From Variovorax sp. CF313 (lineage in GTDB: Bacteria > Pseudomonadota > Gammaproteobacteria > Burkholderiales > Burkholderiaceae_C), in contig NZ_AKIW01000037.1 of assembly GCF_000282635.1 (NCBI RefSeq), positions 5,742-50,684 on the forward strand: DNA of 44,943 bases. Direction: 5' to 3'. The notes under the pieces were generated by a model. It saw only the letters and a program-made list of their open reading frames with translations, ran no database searches and was not told the origin of the DNA. Positions within the stretch are counted from its first letter, which is position 1, and every line of letters begins with the position of its first letter. Shown here piece by piece: positions 32,181 to 41,162 of the stretch. Position numbers and translations under genes: made by a program.

Positions 32181-33146
32181 CTATCGTTGCGGTCCGGCGT
32201 TGCGTGGCTGCTGTGGTGCAACGCCCTGCAGCACCCGCACCACTTCCTCGGCCGCGCGTCGGCGCAGCTCGACCAGCGACGCATCCGACGAGAACGCCAC
32301 ATGGGGCGTGAGCATCGCGCCGGGATGGTTCCTGAGCTCAGCGGGAACCTCGGGTTCCGACTCGAGAACGTCGAGCGCGGCACCGGACAACCGGCCGCTG
32401 CCGAGGGCCTCGATCACGGCATCCGTATCGACGACGCCGCCGCGGCTCACGTTGATGAGAAGGCCGCCGTGCGGCATCCGCGCGAGCCGCTCGCGGTTGA
32501 CCAGGTGCCGCGTTGTTGCTGTCAGCGGCGCATGCACGATCACGATGTCGCTTTCAGAGAAGAGAGCGTCGAGCGCCATGCTCCGGACACCTTCGGCCTC
32601 GCCGGAAAAGTGCGGATCGTGGGCCAGCACCTGGCAGCCGAAGGCGCCAAGCTTGCGCGCCGTCGCGCGGCCGATGCGCCCGAAACCGACGATGCCGCAG
32701 GTGAGCTCGGCAAGGCGGCGCAGTCTGGCCGTGGCGGGATCCCAGCGGCCGGCGCGCACTTCGCGGTCGAAGCGGACCAGGCCGCGCGTCCATGCGAGTG
32801 CGAAGCCGACCGCGTGGTCGGACACCTCTTCCACGCAATAGTCCGGCACGTTGGTGACCCAGATGCCCCGTGCGCTTGCGGCATCGACCGCGATGTTGTC
32901 GAGCCCCACGCCAAGGCGGGCGACGATCTGGAGTCCGGGTGCGGCGGCGATGGCGGCCGCCGACACGGGTGCCCAGCAGGTCAGGATGGCCGACGGCTGG
33001 TGCTCGCGCGCCAGCGCCTCGATGCCGTCCGCGGCCAATGGCGTGGCCGGGCCGCTCACAAGGCGCATGCCGGCGGCTTCGATGGTGTTTCGCTCGATGC
33101 TGTCGTCGGGCCAGGCGTAGTCGGTGAGCAGGACGGTGTGGTTCAT
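32181..33146 (-). CDS. D-2-hydroxyacid dehydrogenase (CtBP/SerA-like)
   Basis: 321 residues, NAD-dependent reduction of 2-oxo acids such as hydroxypyruvate or glyoxylate. The nucleotide fold has GIVGFGRIGRATARKLGAFG (about 150-169). Catalytic residues by motif: Arg in NVSRGGVVD, Glu in ESEPEVP and His in LTPHVAFSS. The gene is 21 bp downstream of lacI on the same strand and probably co-transcribed with it. It converges on the kinase gene. A short GC-rich hairpin (32157-32172, arms CCCGGC/GCCGGG) lies between them without a U tract. Confidence 0.9.
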   Translation of the reverse strand: MNHTVLLTDYAWPDDSIERNTIEAAGMRLVSGPATPLAADGIEALAREHQPSAILTCWAPVSAAAIAAAPGLQIVARLGVGLDNIAVDAASARGIWVTNVPDYCVEEVSDHAVGFALAWTRGLVRFDREVRAGRWDPATARLRRLAELTCGIVGFGRIGRATARKLGAFGCQVLAHDPHFSGEAEGVRSMALDALFSESDIVIVHAPLTATTRHLVNRERLARMPHGGLLINVSRGGVVDTDAVIEALGSGRLSGAALDVLESEPEVPAELRNHPGAMLTPHVAFSSDASLVELRRRAAEEVVRVLQGVAPQQPRNAGPQR

Positions 33147-33167
33147 TGTGAGGTGAGGGTGAAGTGC

Positions 33168-34214
33168 CTAGTCGCCGAGCAGACGGGCCTGGCCGCGCTT
33201 GGCGCTGGCCGTTTCCAGCGCGCGGGTGCTGCCCCGCACCACGAGCGTGGGCGGCGAGACGGCGCTGTAGGGGGTCGCGCTTTCAGGTTTTTGCTTCAGC
33301 TGGTGGATGAACCAGAGTCCGCAGGCAGTGGCCAGCTCGGAGACCGGCAGGCTCACGGTCGTGAGTCCGGGGCCCCACCAGCGGAAGCCCAGTTCGTCGC
33401 CGAAGCCGACGACGGACAGCTGCTCGGGCACGCGCACGCCGCTGGCCAGCAGCTCCTCCAGCACGCCCTGGGTGTTCTGGACCGAACCCAGGACCACCGC
33501 CGTGGGCGGGGTGCGCAGCGCGAGCAGGCGGCGGATCGCATCGCGGCCGAAGTCCGTGGACGCGGGTGCGCCGAGTTCCTCGCGCGCATGCGTGGCCGCC
33601 TTGCTGCCGGCGAGGGCGTTGTGAAAGCCTTGCAACCGCGCGGCGCCGGTGGGCAGGTCGGTGGTGCCGCCGATGTAGGCAATGCGCTGATGGCCGAGTT
33701 CGACCAAGTGGCGGGTGGCCTGGAGCAGTGCCTGCGCGTCATCGATGCCGAACCAGTGCTCGCCCAGCGCCGCATGCCGGCGCAGCAGCTGGATGCGCGG
33801 CGTCATCTTGAGCAGCCGCACCGACTCCGGATGCGGCCGAGCGGTCGGCACGATGATGATGCCGGCCACGTTGACGCTGGTGAGCTCGCGGATATGGCGC
33901 AGCTCGACCAGGCGGTCGTCGTCCGTCTCGGACAGCGTGAGTTGCAGGTCCGCGCTCTCCAGGCATTTGGACAGCGCATGCGCGATGGTCGAGTAGAAGC
34001 TGTTGCGGATGTCCGGAACGACCAGGCCCACGAGGTTGCTGGAGGCTCCGCGCATCATTCGCGCCGCGCGGTTGGCCACATAGCCGAGCTCGTTCGCGAC
34101 TTCGGCCACCTTTTGCTTCATGGCGGTGCTGATGCGCGGGTCGTCGGAGAGGGCCCGGCCCACGGTGGAAGCGGAGACCTCGAGGCGCCGGGCAATGTCT
34201 TTGATCGTGACCAT
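33168..34214 (-). CDS. LacI-family repressor of the catabolic island
   Basis: 348 residues. The N-terminal HTH is MVTIKDIARRLEVSASTVGRALSDD, with the hinge helix near VANRAARMMRGASSN that inserts in the operator centre. The periplasmic-binding-like effector domain starts LVGLVVPDIRNSFYSTIAHALSK. Its own promoter, the porin promoter, the ABC-operon promoter and the FAH promoter each carry a GCTAACGWTAGC-type site, so it is very probably the common repressor. The inducer is unknown. Read on the minus strand, followed by the hydroxyacid dehydrogenase. Confidence 0.92.
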   Translation of the reverse strand: MVTIKDIARRLEVSASTVGRALSDDPRISTAMKQKVAEVANELGYVANRAARMMRGASSNLVGLVVPDIRNSFYSTIAHALSKCLESADLQLTLSETDDDRLVELRHIRELTSVNVAGIIIVPTARPHPESVRLLKMTPRIQLLRRHAALGEHWFGIDDAQALLQATRHLVELGHQRIAYIGGTTDLPTGAARLQGFHNALAGSKAATHAREELGAPASTDFGRDAIRRLLALRTPPTAVVLGSVQNTQGVLEELLASGVRVPEQLSVVGFGDELGFRWWGPGLTTVSLPVSELATACGLWFIHQLKQKPESATPYSAVSPPTLVVRGSTRALETASAKRGQARLLGD

Positions 34215-34249
34215 GTGCGAACTATATGCGCGAGCAGTGCGCGAATTGC

Positions 34250-34283
34250 ACTAACGATAGCACTTAAAGACCAAGAAATCAAT
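34250..34283 (-). promoter_or_regulatory. lacI promoter with LacI-type operator C
   Basis: On the minus strand, -35 TTGATT and, after 17 bases, -10 TATCGT, which lies in the operator ACTAACGATAGC (34250-34261, plus-strand reading, one mismatch to the consensus). This suggests autoregulation. Confidence 0.6.
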
Positions 34284-34293
34284 CATATAGGCG

Positions 34294-34342
34294 TTGACTC
34301 TCAGGCTGAATGCTCTCTAGAATTTATGCTAACGATAGCATA
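34294..34342 (+). promoter_or_regulatory. Porin promoter with LacI-type operator D
   Basis: -35 TTGACT (34294-34299), 18-base spacer, -10 TAGAAT (34318-34323). The start region is covered by TATGCTAACGATAGCATA (34325-34342), whose arms TATGCTA/TAGCATA are symmetric and whose core is GCTAACGATAGC. Operators C and D are 78 bp apart centre to centre. Confidence 0.72.
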
Positions 34343-34430
34343 ACAGAGACACGATGCATTTCAGCGCCGGATCGGACTGATCCACCTTCCGGTTACCTCG
34401 CCTGGATCGCACCAAAAAACTGGAGACAAC

Positions 34431-35720
34431 GTGAACCCCAACCCCCATGTACGCCATCGCGGCGAATTGAAAAGCGCCTTGCTCGGCCTGCTCGCCCTTG
34501 GCTCGGCCGGCGCCGCATGCGCCCAGTCGTCCGTGACCATCTTCGGCGTCGTCGACGCGTCGATCAGCCACTACGCGACCAAGTCGGAGGACCGGAATTC
34601 CGCGACACCGGCATCGCCGTTCTACGTCAACCAGGGCTCCCGCACCGTGAGCCGGACCGCGCTCGCGAACTCGGCCTACAACAACAGCCGCCTGGGCTTC
34701 CGGGGCACCGAGGACCTTGGCGGCGGGCTCGCAGCGGGCTTCTGGCTCGAAAGCCCCATCACCAACGACGACGGCGCAACCGGGCTTGCGAACTTCAGCC
34801 GGCGTGCCACGGTGAGCCTCATGGGTGGCTTCGGCGAGATCCGCCTCGGGCGCGACTTCACGCCCACCTTCTGGAACGACACCGTGTTCGATCCCTTTGC
34901 CGCAGTGGGCGTCGGGGCGAACCTGATCTCCGCGGCCAGCCTTTTCAATCCCACGGGCGGTGCCGGCGGTTTTGGCGGCAATGCCAACTACCTGCGCGCC
35001 AGCAACTCGATCGGCTACTTCCTGCCTCCCAATCTGGGCGGGTTCTATGGCCAGTTCATGTACGCGCTGCATGAGAACAACAGCTACGACCCGGGAACCG
35101 CCACGCCGCCGGGCGTGAATCCGCTCACCGGCCAGGTGAACGCTGGCGCGGTCGCAAGCAGCCGCGCCGGCCGCTACGTGGGAGGCCGCGTCGGCTATCT
35201 CAACGGCCCCTTGGACATCGCGCTCGCCTATGGCAGCAGCACGGCGGGCGACGACTATTTCGCGGGCACGACCGACAACGTGAAGACGGTCAACCTGGGC
35301 GCTTCGTACGACTTCGGCGTCGTCAAGTTGTTCGGCGAACTGTCCCGCGTGAGCAAGACGCGCGACTACGCCGCCGCGCCGTTATTGCCTTTGCCCGATA
35401 CCAACCTCAAGGGCTACCTGATCGGCGCGACCGCCCCCGTGGGCCCAGGCCTCATTCGCGCCGCCTATTCACGCGTCAGCTACGACACGGATGCGGCGCC
35501 CACGGCCTTGGTGCCGGTGCCTGACCCCAAAGCCGGCAAGCTCAGCCTCAGCTACGTGCACAACCTGTCCAAGCGCACCGCGCTGTATGCCACGGTCGCG
35601 CGCATCAGCAACAAGAATGGCGCGGCATTGACGGTGGGCGGTCCGGCGTTCATCGCCACGGGTGTGTTTGCACCGCGAACATCGACCGGATACGACCTGG
35701 GTATCCGCCACGCGTTCTAG
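34431..35720 (+). CDS. Outer-membrane porin (Burkholderiales OmpC-like, Gram-negative porin family)
   Basis: 429 residues. Signal peptide ends at ACAQS, and the mature chain starts SSVTIFGVVDASISHY, as in Bordetella/Comamonas general porins. NSRLGFRGTEDLGGGLAAGFWLES and the C-terminal GYDLGIRHAF with terminal Phe for BAM recognition are family features. GTG 34431 is the start, with GGAGA eight bases upstream. It is probably the outer-membrane route for the island's substrate. Its stop overlaps the convergent LysR gene by four bases. Confidence 0.93.
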   Translation: MNPNPHVRHRGELKSALLGLLALGSAGAACAQSSVTIFGVVDASISHYATKSEDRNSATPASPFYVNQGSRTVSRTALANSAYNNSRLGFRGTEDLGGGLAAGFWLESPITNDDGATGLANFSRRATVSLMGGFGEIRLGRDFTPTFWNDTVFDPFAAVGVGANLISAASLFNPTGGAGGFGGNANYLRASNSIGYFLPPNLGGFYGQFMYALHENNSYDPGTATPPGVNPLTGQVNAGAVASSRAGRYVGGRVGYLNGPLDIALAYGSSTAGDDYFAGTTDNVKTVNLGASYDFGVVKLFGELSRVSKTRDYAAAPLLPLPDTNLKGYLIGATAPVGPGLIRAAYSRVSYDTDAAPTALVPVPDPKAGKLSLSYVHNLSKRTALYATVARISNKNGAALTVGGPAFIATGVFAPRTSTGYDLGIRHAF

Positions 35721-36649
35721 GTCAGCTTGCGCCGGCGCGGCCTGGCCGGCGCGAGTTGCTGTGCTCCGGGCGCCGCAACGATGAAGTCGACGAAGCCTTG
35801 CGCCGCGTGGGAGAGCGAAACGCCAGCGCGCCGCACGAGCGAAACCTCGCGATCGATCGAAGGGTTCTCCAAGCGGCGCCAGCCGATCCGCGCGGGGTCG
35901 GCCAGCTTCACGGCATAGCCGGGAAGAACCGCGACGCCCAGCCCGGCGTCCACCATGCCGATGAGCGAGCCCGCATAGTTGGCCTCCCGTGCGGGCTTCA
36001 GCATCAACCCGGCGGCTGCGAAGCCCGCTTCGGTGAGGTCGCGGAACACGCTGCCGCGGCTCAATGCAAGCACCGGCTCCTGCGCAAGGTCCGCCCAGCT
36101 CAGTTTCTTCAATCGGCTGAACGCATGCGCGGCCGGGAACGCGGCTGCCATGGCTTCGGAGAAGAGCAGGGTGCGCTGGATGTCGGCTTCATCCGATGCG
36201 AAAGTGCCAATGCCGACGTCGGCCGCACCGCTGCGCACCAGCGGCAGCACCTGGTTGGGCAGCGTGTCCTGGAGCACGACCTCGATGCCGGGGTATTGCG
36301 CGCCGAAGGCGGCCAGGATCGGCGGAAGGTAGGTGCTGGACAGCACCAGCGGCGCCGCCACCACGACGCGCCCGCGTTCCCGCGCCACGAGTTTGTCGAC
36401 GCCCGCAATGGCCGATTCGAGCTCGGCCAGGATGCGTTCCGCGCGCGGGAAGAAGTCGCTGCCCGCCGCGGTCAGAGCCACGGTACGCGTGGTGCGGTCG
36501 AACAGGCGGGTCTCGATCGCGCTTTCAAGTTCGCGCACCAGCAGGCTCAGGGCCGACTGCGTGAGGTGCATGGCCTGGGCGGCACGGGTGAAGTTGCCGA
36601 GCCGCGCGACCAGCACGAAAGCCCGGAGCTGGCGGAGAGTCACATTCAT
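35717..36649 (-). CDS. LysR-family regulator of the lower pathway
   Basis: 310 residues from ATG 36649 (a TTG at 36661 adds four). The HTH is VTLRQLRAFVLVARLGNFTRAAQAMHLTQSALSLLVRELE in parts (residues 3-42). The effector domain starts near GRVVVAAPLVLSS, and is closest in type to CynR/CbbR-like regulators. Divergent from the Bug-HbpS-hydratase-aldolase operon with 89 bp between starts, the standard layout for LysR control of the neighbour operon. Confidence 0.9.
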   Translation of the reverse strand: MNVTLRQLRAFVLVARLGNFTRAAQAMHLTQSALSLLVRELESAIETRLFDRTTRTVALTAAGSDFFPRAERILAELESAIAGVDKLVARERGRVVVAAPLVLSSTYLPPILAAFGAQYPGIEVVLQDTLPNQVLPLVRSGAADVGIGTFASDEADIQRTLLFSEAMAAAFPAAHAFSRLKKLSWADLAQEPVLALSRGSVFRDLTEAGFAAAGLMLKPAREANYAGSLIGMVDAGLGVAVLPGYAVKLADPARIGWRRLENPSIDREVSLVRRAGVSLSHAAQGFVDFIVAAPGAQQLAPARPRRRKLT

Positions 36650-36664
36650 GAGCGGAGCCAATCA

Positions 36665-36712
36665 TTCGATTGGAAAGTCTCGATTGAATCATAGCCACGC
36701 GCGTCTTCTAAT
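36665..36712 (+). promoter_or_regulatory. Promoter and likely LysR site of the lower-pathway operon
   Basis: -35 TTGAAT (36684-36689), 17-base spacer, -10 TCTAAT (36707-36712). Upstream and overlapping the -35 is ATTC-N18-GAAT with a repeated CGATTG (36667-36672 and 36681-36686), a plausible LysR binding region. Confidence 0.5.
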
Positions 36713-36738
36713 CACTCCAACACAGAAAGAACCGAGAC

Positions 36739-37716
36739 ATGAAACGCCGTGAACTCCTCCTTGCCTCCGTGCCGGCGCTCGCTGACGCCGCCTTGCCCTC
36801 ATGGAGCGTTGCGCAGCCTGCCTACCCGAGCGCACCCATCAAGGTGCTGGTGGGCTTTCCGCCCGGCACGGCAACCGACGTGGCGGTGCGCGCCGTCGCG
36901 GATCAGATGGGCAAGCGCATGGGCCAGCCCTTCATCGTGGACAACCGGCCTGGCGCCGGCAGCAACATCGCCGCCAAGGCCGTGGCCACGGCGCCGCCCG
37001 ATGGCTACACCGTGTTCGCGATCACGATCGCCAACGTCATCAACGCCGCGTTCCCCGTCGCCAATGCGGTGGATCCGCTGAAGGACTTCAAGCCCATCAC
37101 GCTGATCGGGAACGTGCCCAATGTGCTGGTGGTGCATCCCTCGCTCAAGGTGTCGAGCGTGGCCGAACTCATCGCGCTCGCCAAGGCCAGGCCCGGCGCG
37201 TTGTCCTTTGCCTCGTCGGGCGTCGGCACTTCGCCGCACCTGTCGGGCGAACTGTTCGCACGCATGGCCGGCATCACGATGGTTCATGTGCCCTACAAGG
37301 GAAGCACGCCCGCGGTGACCGACCTGCTCGGCGGCCAGGTGCAGCTCATGTTCGCGCCAGCCTCCACGGTGCTGCCGCACGTGCGCGCGAACAAGCTGGT
37401 GGCGCTGGCCGTCACCAGCCCGCGCCGGACCTCGATTGCGCCGGAACTGCACACGCTCGACGAGCTGGGCTTGAAGGGCTTCGACACCTCGGTGTGGATG
37501 GGCTTGATGGCACCGGCACGCACGCCCGCCGACGTGATCGCCGCGCTGCGCACCGCGGCCCATGCGGCGCTCGATTCGAGCGAGATCCAGGCGATTTACA
37601 AGGCCCAGGCCATCGACGTCCTGAAGACCAGCGACGGGGAACTGTCCCGCTTTCTGCAGGCCGAGGGCGCGCGATGGTCGAAGTTCATCCAGCAGACGGG
37701 CATCAAGCCCGAGTGA
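36739..37716 (+). CDS. Bug/TctC-family binding protein (lower-pathway operon)
   Basis: 325-residue periplasmic protein. The signal peptide (residues 1-26, starting MKRRELLLASVPAL) precedes YPSAPIKVLVGFPPGTATD. Then VDNRPGAGSNIAAKAVATAPPDGYTVF and SFASSGVGTSPHLSGELF follow, the Bug signature. It differs clearly from the Bug protein at 1901-2866. First gene of the operon. In aromatic clusters of Burkholderiales, such proteins often bind the aromatic acid itself. Confidence 0.92.
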   Translation: MKRRELLLASVPALADAALPSWSVAQPAYPSAPIKVLVGFPPGTATDVAVRAVADQMGKRMGQPFIVDNRPGAGSNIAAKAVATAPPDGYTVFAITIANVINAAFPVANAVDPLKDFKPITLIGNVPNVLVVHPSLKVSSVAELIALAKARPGALSFASSGVGTSPHLSGELFARMAGITMVHVPYKGSTPAVTDLLGGQVQLMFAPASTVLPHVRANKLVALAVTSPRRTSIAPELHTLDELGLKGFDTSVWMGLMAPARTPADVIAALRTAAHAALDSSEIQAIYKAQAIDVLKTSDGELSRFLQAEGARWSKFIQQTGIKPE

Positions 37717-37744
37717 AAACAGAATTTTTCAAAGGAATAGCCAC

Positions 37745-38269
37745 ATGTCCAAACTGCATGCCAGCGAGTGCCGCGACTTCATCGCCGCGGTGACCGAGAA
37801 AGCCGCGGAAATGGGAGTGCCCATCTCCGTCGCCATCGTCGGGCCCGAGGGCCACCTGATCGCGCTCGAGCGCATGGACGACGCGGGCTTCATCACCCCC
37901 GACACGGCCCGCGCCAAGGCGTTCACCGTGGCCGCCTTCCGCTCGATGAGCCCGCGTTTCAGCGACGGCCTGGTCATTCAGCAGTGGTTCAAGGAGCGCA
38001 ACCCGCAGATGCTGGTCAACGCCTCGGTCTTCACCAACGGCCAGGTGGTCGCCTCGGGCGGCTGCGCGCCCGTGTTCAAGGGCAACGAGATGGTCGGCGC
38101 CTACGGCATCAGCGGTGCGACGGGCGACCAGGACGAGGAGATCGGCCAGCATGCCCGCGCGAAGGTGGGCTGGGCCCACATGCCGGTCGATGACACGACA
38201 CCCGAGAGCGTGAAGAAGCACGTGAACGAGATCTACAGCAAGGTCGGCCTGAAGGATCGCGCCCTCTGA
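37745..38269 (+). CDS. GlcG/HbpS-family (DUF336) protein
   Basis: 174 residues. The domain is recognised by [43 protein letters not shown] (in parts) and the glycine-rich [29 protein letters not shown]. No signal peptide. HbpS binds haem and GlcG accompanies glycolate oxidase; in catabolic operons the role is unknown. 28 bp after the Bug gene, with AAAGGA upstream of the ATG. Confidence 0.85.
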   Translation: MSKLHASECRDFIAAVTEKAAEMGVPISVAIVGPEGHLIALERMDDAGFITPDTARAKAFTVAAFRSMSPRFSDGLVIQQWFKERNPQMLVNASVFTNGQVVASGGCAPVFKGNEMVGAYGISGATGDQDEEIGQHARAKVGWAHMPVDDTTPESVKKHVNEIYSKVGLKDRAL

Positions 38270-38354
38270 GCAGCGTGCGGGGCTGCCGAGCCTGCCCGCG
38301 CAGTTTTTTCACCAGATATCTAACGGCCCGCCGCGTGCGGGCAACGGAGAACCC

Positions 38355-39170
38355 ATGCCTTCCCAATCCGCGGTGCTGGCCGAAGCGGCCGACGCGCTCT
38401 GGCGCGCCGCCCAGACCGGGCACTTCATTCCACCCTTGAGAGCCACCTATGCCGGCCTCGATGCGGCCGACGCCTACGCCATCCAGCGGATGAACACCGA
38501 GCGCAAACTGGTTGAAGGCCGCCGCGTGGTCGGCTGCAAGATCGGCCTCACGGCACGCGCCGTCCAGGCGCAGCTTGGCGTCGACCAGCCCGATTTCGGC
38601 GTGCTGTTCGATGACATGAGCTTCGGCGACGCAGAGCCGATTCCCATGCAGCGGCTTCATCAGCCGAAGGTCGAGGCGGAAATTGCTTTCGTGCTCGGCC
38701 GGGACCTCGACATGGCCAACCCCGGGCACGCCGACGTGATCAAGGCCGTGGACCATGTCCTTCCGGCCATCGAGATCGTGGGCAGCCGCATCGCGGGCTG
38801 GGACATTCGGTTCGTCGACACGGTCGCCGACAACGCATCCTCCGGCGCCTTCGTCCTGGGCGGATCTCCGCGGCTTCTGAGAGAGATCGATCTCCGGCTG
38901 TGCGGCATGGTCATGACCCGGCGCGGCGAGCCGGTGTCGGTGGGTGCAGGTGCGGCATGCCTGGGCCATCCGATCAATGCGGTGGCCTGGCTGGCCCGCA
39001 CCATGGCCGCGCTCGGCCAGCCGCTGCGCGCCGGCGACCTAGTGCTGTCGGGCGCGCTCGGCCCGATGGTGGCGGCCGTACCCGGTGACGTGTTCGAAAC
39101 CCGCATCAACGGCCTCGGAAGCCTCAAGGCCGTGTTCGAAGTCGCTGCCACCGCGAAGGAATCCCAATGA
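38355..39170 (+). CDS. mhpD: 2-oxopent-4-enoate hydratase (MhpD/DmpE-like)
   Basis: 271 residues. Adds water to 2-hydroxypenta-2,4-dienoate to give 4-hydroxy-2-oxovalerate. Family features: [31 protein letters not shown], then [16 protein letters not shown] with the metal-binding Glu pair, [19 protein letters not shown] (here [15 protein letters not shown]) and [18 protein letters not shown]. Compared with the next gene, the [10 protein letters not shown] loop marks a hydratase and not a decarboxylase. Last four bases overlap the decarboxylase gene. Confidence 0.88.
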   Translation: MPSQSAVLAEAADALWRAAQTGHFIPPLRATYAGLDAADAYAIQRMNTERKLVEGRRVVGCKIGLTARAVQAQLGVDQPDFGVLFDDMSFGDAEPIPMQRLHQPKVEAEIAFVLGRDLDMANPGHADVIKAVDHVLPAIEIVGSRIAGWDIRFVDTVADNASSGAFVLGGSPRLLREIDLRLCGMVMTRRGEPVSVGAGAACLGHPINAVAWLARTMAALGQPLRAGDLVLSGALGPMVAAVPGDVFETRINGLGSLKAVFEVAATAKESQ

Positions 39171-39934
39171 GCCAGGTACACGAATTCGCGCATCTGCTGG
39201 ACGACGCGGCCCGCCATGGCAGGGCCGTGCCGCAGATCGATCCGAAGGGCGAGCTCTCGCTGGCCGAAGCTTATGCGATCCAGTCGGCATCCATGGAGCT
39301 TCGCGTGGCACGGGGCGAGCGCCGCGTCGGCGTGAAGATGGGTTTCACGAGCCGCGCCAAGATGGTCCAGATGGGCATCAACGACGTGATCTGGGGGCGC
39401 CTGTCGAGTGGCATGCAGGTGGAGGAGGGCACGCCGGTGAAGTTCGCGCGCTTCGTGCATCCGCGTGTCGAACCGGAGCTGGCCTTCGTGCTGAAGAAGC
39501 CGCTGGCCGGCGAGGTCACCGCGGCCGAGGCGCTCGCCGCGGTCGAAGCCGTGGCGCCGGCGCTCGAGATCATCGACTCGCGCTACCAGGACTTCAAGTT
39601 CAGCCCGCCCGACGTGATTGCGGACAACGCCTCGTCGAGCGGCTACGTGATCGGCGCCTGGAGCGACCCGCACCAGGATTTCAGCAACCTGGGCCTGACG
39701 ATGAGCGTCGACGGGCGCGTGGTGCAGGTCGGTTCCACCGCCGCCATCCTGGGCCACCCGCTGCGCTCGCTGGTCGCCGCGGCACGCCTCTCGGCGGCAG
39801 CCGGCGAGCCGCTGCAGGCCGGCTGGGTGGTGATGGCGGGCGGCGCCACGCCCGCCGAATGGGTGAAGCCGGGCCAGTACATCTCGATCGAGATGGAGCG
39901 CCTCGGAAGCGCCGGCTTCCACGTCGGGGAGTGA
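39167..39934 (+). CDS. dmpH: 4-oxalocrotonate decarboxylase (DmpH/XylI-like)
   Basis: 255 residues. Decarboxylates 4-oxalocrotonate to 2-oxopent-4-enoate, and in known systems forms a complex with the hydratase. The decarboxylase hallmarks are [73 protein letters not shown] (in parts) and [16 protein letters not shown]. Starts with an ATGA overlap on the previous gene. Confidence 0.9.
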   Translation: MSQVHEFAHLLDDAARHGRAVPQIDPKGELSLAEAYAIQSASMELRVARGERRVGVKMGFTSRAKMVQMGINDVIWGRLSSGMQVEEGTPVKFARFVHPRVEPELAFVLKKPLAGEVTAAEALAAVEAVAPALEIIDSRYQDFKFSPPDVIADNASSSGYVIGAWSDPHQDFSNLGLTMSVDGRVVQVGSTAAILGHPLRSLVAAARLSAAAGEPLQAGWVVMAGGATPAEWVKPGQYISIEMERLGSAGFHVGE

Positions 39935-39937
39935 ACC

Positions 39938-40192
39938 GTGCCCATTGCCTTGATCAAGATCATCGAGGGGCGCAGCCCCGAGAAGAAGCGCCGGCTGATA
40001 GAGAGCGTTTCGCGGGCCATGGCGGAGAGCCTCGAGATGCCGATCGACGCGGTACGGGTTCTTCTGCACGAGTACCCATCGGGCCACTGGGGACGCGGGG
40101 GGCGCCTCGTGTCCGACATCCAGGCGGAAGCCGCCTCCGAATCACCCAATGTACAGGTCGCCGACGCGACGGCCAAGCTGCTCGCCAACTGA
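39938..40192 (+). CDS. 4-oxalocrotonate tautomerase-family protein
   Basis: 84 residues from GTG 39938, with GGGGAG seven bases upstream. Residue 2 is Pro, which becomes the catalytic N-terminal Pro1 after Met removal ([22 protein letters not shown]). It converts 2-hydroxymuconate to 4-oxalocrotonate. It is longer than classical 62-residue 4-OT, with a C-terminal extension after about residue 62. It sits between the decarboxylase and the acetaldehyde dehydrogenase, as expected for its step. Confidence 0.9.
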   Translation: MPIALIKIIEGRSPEKKRRLIESVSRAMAESLEMPIDAVRVLLHEYPSGHWGRGGRLVSDIQAEAASESPNVQVADATAKLLAN

Positions 40193-40205
40193 AAGAAGCC
40201 ACGTG

Positions 40206-41162
40206 ATGAACAAACTGAAGGTCGCCATCATCGGGCCGGGCAACATCGGCACCGACCTGATGATCAAGGTCATGCGCAACAGCAAGCACCTCGAGATGGG
40301 TGCGATGGTCGGGGTCGACCCGAAGTCCGATGGCCTGGCCCGCGCCGAGCGCCTAGGCATTGCCACCACGGCGGAGGGCATCGAAGGGCTGGTTCGGCTC
40401 GGCGTGTTCCGCGACATCGACATCGTGTTCGACGCCACTTCGGCCGGTGCCCACGCGCATCACAACGAGGTGCTGCAGGCCCATGGCGTGCAGGTCATCG
40501 ACCTGACACCTGCTGCCATCGGCCCCTACGTGATCCCCGCGATCAACCTCGACGCCGAGAACGCCAGCAACATGAACATGGTGACCTGCGGCGGGCAGGC
40601 GACCATTCCGATGGTGGCCGCCGTATCGCGCGTGGCCAGGGTGCACTATGCCGAGATCGTGGCATCGATATCGAGCAAGAGCGCCGGCCCCGGCACGCGC
40701 GCCAACATCGACGAGTTCACCGAAACCACCCGGGCCGCGATCGAGAAGCTCGGCGGCGCGGAGCGCGGCAAGGCGATCATCGTGCTGAACCCGGCGGAGC
40801 CGCCGCTGATCATGCGCGACACGGTGTTCGTGCTGTCCGAAGCGGCCGACCAGGCGGCGGTGGAAGCCAGCATCGCGCAGATGGTGGCGAGTGTGCAGGC
40901 CTACGTGCCTGGCTACCGCCTGAAGCAGCGCGTGCAGTTCGACATGATCCCAGCCGACCGGCCGCTCAACGTGCCCAGGCTCGGGTTGCGCCACGGGCTC
41001 AAGACCTCGGTGTACCTCGAGGTCGAAGGCGCCGCGCACTACCTGCCGGCCTACGCCGGAAACCTCGACATCATGACCTCGGCCGCGCTCGCGTGTGCGG
41101 ACCTGATGGCACAACGACGCATCGCCAGCGGCATTGCCCGCGGCCTGAAGGAGTTCGCATGA
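40206..41162 (+). CDS. mhpF: Acetaldehyde dehydrogenase (acylating)
   Basis: 318 residues. Oxidises acetaldehyde to acetyl-CoA with NAD and CoA. Rossmann motif [13 protein letters not shown] (about residues 7-19), catalytic Cys in [13 protein letters not shown] (about 128), and the C-terminal dimer part [37 protein letters not shown] (in parts). It forms a channelled complex with the aldolase encoded next, whose ATG overlaps its stop (ATGA). Confidence 0.95.
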   Translation: MNKLKVAIIGPGNIGTDLMIKVMRNSKHLEMGAMVGVDPKSDGLARAERLGIATTAEGIEGLVRLGVFRDIDIVFDATSAGAHAHHNEVLQAHGVQVIDLTPAAIGPYVIPAINLDAENASNMNMVTCGGQATIPMVAAVSRVARVHYAEIVASISSKSAGPGTRANIDEFTETTRAAIEKLGGAERGKAIIVLNPAEPPLIMRDTVFVLSEAADQAAVEASIAQMVASVQAYVPGYRLKQRVQFDMIPADRPLNVPRLGLRHGLKTSVYLEVEGAAHYLPAYAGNLDIMTSAALACADLMAQRRIASGIARGLKEFA

